From Prevotella sp. P6B1 (lineage in GTDB: Bacteria; Bacteroidota; Bacteroidia; Bacteroidales; Bacteroidaceae), in assembly GCF_000702825.1 (NCBI RefSeq), contig NZ_JNKF01000011.1:186001-250000 (forward strand): DNA of 64,000 bases. Reading direction: 5' to 3'. The first letter of the stretch is position 1, and each line of letters starts with the position of its first letter. The notes beneath the pieces were generated by a model. That model made no database searches and had not been told where the DNA came from. It saw only the letters and a list, made by a program, of their open reading frames with translations. Both the position numbers and the translations under genes were made by a program. Shown one piece after another: positions 60,227 to 64,000 of this stretch.

Positions 60227-62941
60227 CTAAGTAGATTTCTTATATTCAATTTTACATATAGGACAACCCCATACTTGCTCATTATTCAATTTAAAGTATT
60301 GTAGTTCATTTCCACATGTATGACAGAAGAAAATCCCTTTATCATTATGTCCCTTACCAAGCATATCTTTTATTCTTTGAGGTACAGGACGATTCTGAAC
60401 TATGTATCTCTGTGCTTGACGCTCATACTGAGCATCGTCACAACAAGAATGACAAGAAGGACATATGTACCAACCATTAGGACACTGCACGCTGTCACGA
60501 GAATCAATTAGTCCGGTTTTGCATTTGAAACAATAGCTTAAATACACAGGGTTCATATACTCGGTACAAGTAGGATTGATACAAGAATAATAATTATACC
60601 GATTATAGCCGCTACTTCTGTCGGTGAACATTAAATGTCCGCAATTCCGGCATTTGAGCCGCTTGAATTTTTTAAGGACTCGATTAGCGCAGGCAATAAA
60701 CTCTGTAACAGTTGAATCCGGCTCAAAACCTGCTTCTGTCATGTGTAGCTTAGGATAACCGATGATTTCTATCAGGTGAAATAGACTATAAGACCACCAT
60801 CTACCGCCTGTTTCGAGCGTTTGATCGTATAAGCAATTGTGAAAACATTCTGTTCCTCTACACCAAAAAAAAGGCAAATCGGTAGCTCTGTTATGTGCAT
60901 CAGCGATTTTGGGAGAACAAAACGGTTTAAATTTCTTGTTGTCTTGACTCACAAGGAATTCACGATGCAAGTCTGTGGGCTTATCATGCATAGAGCCTCT
61001 GAAATAATATTGACCAAGGATTTTCCTTCTGAGTTCACGATCATATTCAATTTCAAAATACGAGCCGTTGAACTCTTGTTTCAACTCTTGTTTTAATGAT
61101 TCTATAACCCTTTTTCTCAGCTCTTCAGATTCCCTTCTGTTAAATTCTGATTTAATTTGTTCTGTAGCAGCCCCAGTGTAGTTATTTTCTTTACGTAGAT
61201 TTTTCAATATTCCAAATACATCAAATCTCATACCAACAACTGGCTGAGAATTGGGAATGATACGTAAAGAAATAGGCTTTGAATATTGTAAAAGCAGATT
61301 GAGAGCTCTTACATCTTTAGATAAAACGACAAATTTATTGTCGTCAATTTTTTCGCATTGGCTAATCAATGAACGTATATATTTTGCAAGTACATCTGTA
61401 GATGTCTGGCTAATATCAATTATAATTTGTTTATGTTCAACTTGGGAATGACCATCCACTTGCGGTAGAGGCTCGACAAGGAAAGTATTTAGCCAAGCAT
61501 AATCATAGTCCCAAACTATCCATTTGTATTTATACTGGCATATCTTAGTACAACTGAACTTTTGCTCGAGGTATTCTTTACCTGTAATTTTATCTTTAAC
61601 TTTACGCTTACTTAAGCAATGTGCTAGCTCGCTATCTGTAAGGGGAATGTTTTCTTCATCGTAACCACATGCATAGTAGCTTAGGTGTTGCCTCCTATCT
61701 AAGTAATCAAGGATTGTTTCTTTTAAATTATCTTCTGTGAATTTGGATTCATCCAGTTCACAAACTATGCTATAATCAACAAAACCTCTAAAATCTGGAT
61801 TGTATACTGCACCACCATCGCATAAAGGAAGAAATTTTTCCATTCCCAAGTTAACTGCTGGTTTAGTAACGTCACATCGTGTAATAGCAAAATCCATAAT
61901 GCCATCAAAGGATTGGAAAGAATTTCCATTCGTTTGGCATAATGTTAATATGCAGTCACAAAGTAACGGAACAGCCAAGTCAATTGGAAGTTCTGGAGTT
62001 TCAATACAATAACGATATCGAATAAAATCTGAAAATGGATTATCCTTAAATTGTTTAATCAAATCGAGATCCAATGCTGTACGCCCCATTCTGATGTCAT
62101 GAAAATATCTCTTTACCAGCTGCATCTGTATTGCAGTTGATGTGACAGAAGCTAAAGAACACAGTGACGAATAATCTATTATTGCGCCACTATCATTTAA
62201 CCATTGGTATAAACATAGAAAAATGTTCTTCGAATTGTTGTCGATGTTTCTTTCTTTTATATTGTCGAAAGATTCGTCTTCTAATATATAATCCACCTTG
62301 CTAAACAAATTCATTGCATATTCGTTTTTGGGGCTAGGATTAATATTTTTGATAGCTTCTTTTAAAGGGCCTGGAATATAAATGCTATAATTGATATTAT
62401 ATTGAGCTAGAGCTTTTTTAAGCTCCTGTTGTTTTTGCTCAGAAAGGCACCGGGCAATATTTACTAACGCATTGTTAATAATGTACGGAATTGAGCGTAT
62501 GTCATATATGTTTAATGCTTTTATAAGTGATTCACTATTCCACCAATTAAAGTTTAAGAACCATAACAGATGAAGGTATGGGTAATTATCTTGAGAATCC
62601 TTGGATCTAATTATAAAACTATTTATAACAATTCTCCAGTCATCAAGTACTTCTGCATTTGCTTCATGTATTTTAAAAGAGATGAAATCATTTTCTTTTT
62701 TCTTGTCATATTCTTGTGGGCTAATTTGTTCGGCAATTGCCAATACAAAACCAAGACTATTGCCACTAAAGACATCACGTGAAAAACTCCCTGAAATGTC
62801 TTTGTCATTGGTATTCCACGTAATATCTTCGACATATTGACCTTCGTTATTATAATGCGAATTGTCATTTAGATGAAGAAAAATAAGTGGATTCTTCATC
62901 AGCTCGTCATACCTGGATTTATTAGCCGTAAGTGTTGCCAT
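60227..62941 (-). CDS. 904-aa protein with C-terminal zinc ribbons, unknown family
   Basis: Soluble protein. The first 600 residues are mainly helical with no recognised motif. A central charged helix (about 590-650, ESEELRKRVIESLKQELKQE) is followed by a conserved-looking region (SPKIADAHNRATDLPFFWCR, GGRWWSYSLFHLIEIIGYP). The last 140 residues hold several CxxC pairs: CRNCGHLMF, SCINPTC, CFKC, CPSCHSCC, CHTC and CPIC, enough for three zinc ribbons. It starts one base after the HsdR-like stop, so the two probably work together. It does not look like HsdM, HsdS or a DUF1998 protein. Confidence 0.7.
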   Translation of the reverse strand: MATLTANKSRYDELMKNPLIFLHLNDNSHYNNEGQYVEDITWNTNDKDISGSFSRDVFSGNSLGFVLAIAEQISPQEYDKKKENDFISFKIHEANAEVLDDWRIVINSFIIRSKDSQDNYPYLHLLWFLNFNWWNSESLIKALNIYDIRSIPYIINNALVNIARCLSEQKQQELKKALAQYNINYSIYIPGPLKEAIKNINPSPKNEYAMNLFSKVDYILEDESFDNIKERNIDNNSKNIFLCLYQWLNDSGAIIDYSSLCSLASVTSTAIQMQLVKRYFHDIRMGRTALDLDLIKQFKDNPFSDFIRYRYCIETPELPIDLAVPLLCDCILTLCQTNGNSFQSFDGIMDFAITRCDVTKPAVNLGMEKFLPLCDGGAVYNPDFRGFVDYSIVCELDESKFTEDNLKETILDYLDRRQHLSYYACGYDEENIPLTDSELAHCLSKRKVKDKITGKEYLEQKFSCTKICQYKYKWIVWDYDYAWLNTFLVEPLPQVDGHSQVEHKQIIIDISQTSTDVLAKYIRSLISQCEKIDDNKFVVLSKDVRALNLLLQYSKPISLRIIPNSQPVVGMRFDVFGILKNLRKENNYTGAATEQIKSEFNRRESEELRKRVIESLKQELKQEFNGSYFEIEYDRELRRKILGQYYFRGSMHDKPTDLHREFLVSQDNKKFKPFCSPKIADAHNRATDLPFFWCRGTECFHNCLYDQTLETGGRWWSYSLFHLIEIIGYPKLHMTEAGFEPDSTVTEFIACANRVLKKFKRLKCRNCGHLMFTDRSSGYNRYNYYSCINPTCTEYMNPVYLSYCFKCKTGLIDSRDSVQCPNGWYICPSCHSCCDDAQYERQAQRYIVQNRPVPQRIKDMLGKGHNDKGIFFCHTCGNELQYFKLNNEQVWGCPICKIEYKKST

Positions 62942-62942
62942 A

Positions 62943-64000
62943 TTATTTTAACCCTCTAACTCTTCTGTCATACATTTCATTAAACCAAATATTCTTAAAT
63001 AGAGTATTAGCTCTATCTTCTGTAAGCTTATTGTACAATTCGTATTTACTTGTAATAAAATCAAGAAGCTCTGCATCGACAGTTTCGTCAAATTTGGCCT
63101 TTACGTCATCTCGGGCATTTTGAGGGATAAAATATGCAGCGAGAGTCTCATTATTATCAATTCTTTGACGTAATCTTGTAAGTTCGACACGGTCTTCCTC
63201 ACTTAGGTCTATGCCAAATGTATCATTCAGAGTTTTTATAATATTTGATAGCCAATCATATACAGGAGGAGTAGATGGCTCTGATTCGCCAGGCTTCATT
63301 CCCTGCATTTGGGTATCACCTGATTCAAGATTCAACTTTTGTGTGCCAATATATTGTATTTTATAACTCTGAAGCTTACTTTCGCTCAGCACATCGTATG
63401 GAAGATTCTCTTTTCTATATGGCATCTTCTTTGATACAGCAAGGCTGAATGGAGCCAGCTTACCTAAGTCGGGATCATGGAATGGAATTATTTGGCTTAG
63501 GAAGGTGAAGAGATTGTAAAACTGTCGGCATGTCTTTCGGAACTTATCCTGCATGTCTGGCTGTAAATTATTAATTGCGCGGTCACATACTTCATCTACC
63601 ACCATGTTAACCTTTGTGTTTTCTTCTATCTTACTACTAAGGAAATAGCGGTTGAATAGGTTTACATCCTTCATAGTGAAAACACTGAAGGAATTTAGCT
63701 TACTCTGGACATCATAGAGAGAGTTCGGATCTGTCTCATCCTCTTCTGACATCTTATTCTTTCCGTAATAGTACTGGAAATCCTCCAATATCTTTTCTGG
63801 TTCGTTCACAAAATCAAGAACAAAGGTCTTTTCCTTCCCTCGCTTACAACGATTAAGACGCGACAAAGTCTGAACAGCATTGGCGCCACCTAGCTTTTTG
63901 TCCACAAACATAGTCTGTAGAAGTGGCTCATCAAAACCTGTCTGGTACTTGTTTGCCACTATTAGGATACGGTACTGGGGCATTTTCAATGCTTCAGGAA
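62943..64000 (-). CDS. HsdR-like type I restriction helicase, C-terminal part (5' end outside window)
   Basis: At least 351 aa visible; the frame is open to the edge (PEALKMPQYRILIVANKYQT), so the reading starting at 63989 is not the true start. ILIVANKYQTGFDEPLLQTM and GGANAVQTLSRLNRC are the helicase motifs V and VI region of HsdR-type SF2 motors. The C-terminal helical domain (about 100-351) ends NIWFNEMYDRRVRGLK. The nuclease and motor N-terminal parts are outside. HsdM and HsdS are not seen downstream; the next gene is the zinc-ribbon protein. Confidence 0.8.
   Translation of the reverse strand, partial: PEALKMPQYRILIVANKYQTGFDEPLLQTMFVDKKLGGANAVQTLSRLNRCKRGKEKTFVLDFVNEPEKILEDFQYYYGKNKMSEEDETDPNSLYDVQSKLNSFSVFTMKDVNLFNRYFLSSKIEENTKVNMVVDEVCDRAINNLQPDMQDKFRKTCRQFYNLFTFLSQIIPFHDPDLGKLAPFSLAVSKKMPYRKENLPYDVLSESKLQSYKIQYIGTQKLNLESGDTQMQGMKPGESEPSTPPVYDWLSNIIKTLNDTFGIDLSEEDRVELTRLRQRIDNNETLAAYFIPQNARDDVKAKFDETVDAELLDFITSKYELYNKLTEDRANTLFKNIWFNEMYDRRVRGLK

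Larger units (their letters stand above)
30608..64000. mobile_element. Integrated prophage-like element, left end to window edge
   Basis: The element begins at the tRNA-Arg gene with a tyrosine recombinase, integrase-type repeats, and minus-strand late phage genes (portal-like, tail tape measure, holin, amidase). It carries umuDC, AT-rich cargo and an accessory gene cluster. No second copy of the tRNA 3' end was found up to 64000, so the right junction lies beyond. Whether 54-64 kb belongs to the same element or to a neighbouring island cannot be decided from this window. Confidence 0.7.

Noticed and set aside
62943-63989. HsdR-like ORF starting at a TTG at 63989
   Set aside because: The frame stays open to the window edge with conserved helicase sequence, so the gene is simply truncated.

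Overview
The window reads as a chromosomal segment of an anaerobic Bacteroidales bacterium, most likely Prevotella/Segatella-like. This rests on the Bacteroidota promoter grammar (TTTG, a gap of about 20 bases, then TAnnTTTG, often visible as gcaaagata or gcaaaggta in intergenic DNA), the near absence of Shine-Dalgarno sites, and the gene content: pyruvate formate-lyase, pyruvate:ferredoxin oxidoreductase, the methylmalonyl-CoA decarboxylation operon, a TonB-dependent receptor, an LruC lipoprotein, a C10 protease and a TPR membrane regulator.

Positions 1 to about 30.6 kb are host chromosome. In order they hold pflB (cut by the left edge), an HU-like protein, a Na/Pi transporter fused to PhoU and winged-helix domains, a secreted beta-helix protein, a thioredoxin-fold protein, a TPR/HTH regulator, a short-chain dehydrogenase remnant, nifJ, an AAA ATPase, an ATP-grasp-like protein and the mce-mmdA-small ORF-biotin carrier operon. 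After these come an LruC lipoprotein, a TonB receptor, a C10 peptidase, the NfeD and SPFH membrane pair, dapA and an AraC regulator. They point to mixed-acid fermentation with propionate formation, polymer degradation and lysine/cell-wall precursor synthesis.

Two tandem tRNA-Arg(ACG) genes at 30.4-30.6 kb mark the attachment site of an integrative element. A tyrosine recombinase follows at 30.9 kb with two families of short direct repeats in front of it. From 32 kb on there is a prophage-like late region on the minus strand: portal-like, adaptor-like, tail completion, holin/amidase/candidate spanin, tape measure and a terminal tail protein. The units starting the tape measure, holin, 44.4-kb, portal and 51.9-kb transcripts share one phage-specific promoter, GTCTTTT-N20-TAnnTTTG, with exactly constant spacing. 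No terminase or major capsid gene is recognisable. AT-rich cargo genes with host-type promoters interrupt the late genes, and a umuD/umuC pair diverges from the portal gene. Downstream of umuC a 0.4-kb untranslated segment with its own promoter, a chain of hairpins and an intrinsic terminator looks like a structured RNA.

From 54.3 kb to the right edge lies an accessory region. It contains a sigma-factor-like protein fused to a macro-like domain and, divergently, a von Willebrand A protein. Then comes a tightly packed six-gene operon: HsdR-like helicase (cut by the edge), a 904-aa zinc-ribbon protein, ADP-ribosylglycohydrolase, Nudix hydrolase, a tail-anchored exonuclease VII-like protein and a tail-anchored zinc-ribbon protein. 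Taken together this is a plausible, undescribed ADP-ribose-centred stress or defence module. The right end of the element is not in the window.
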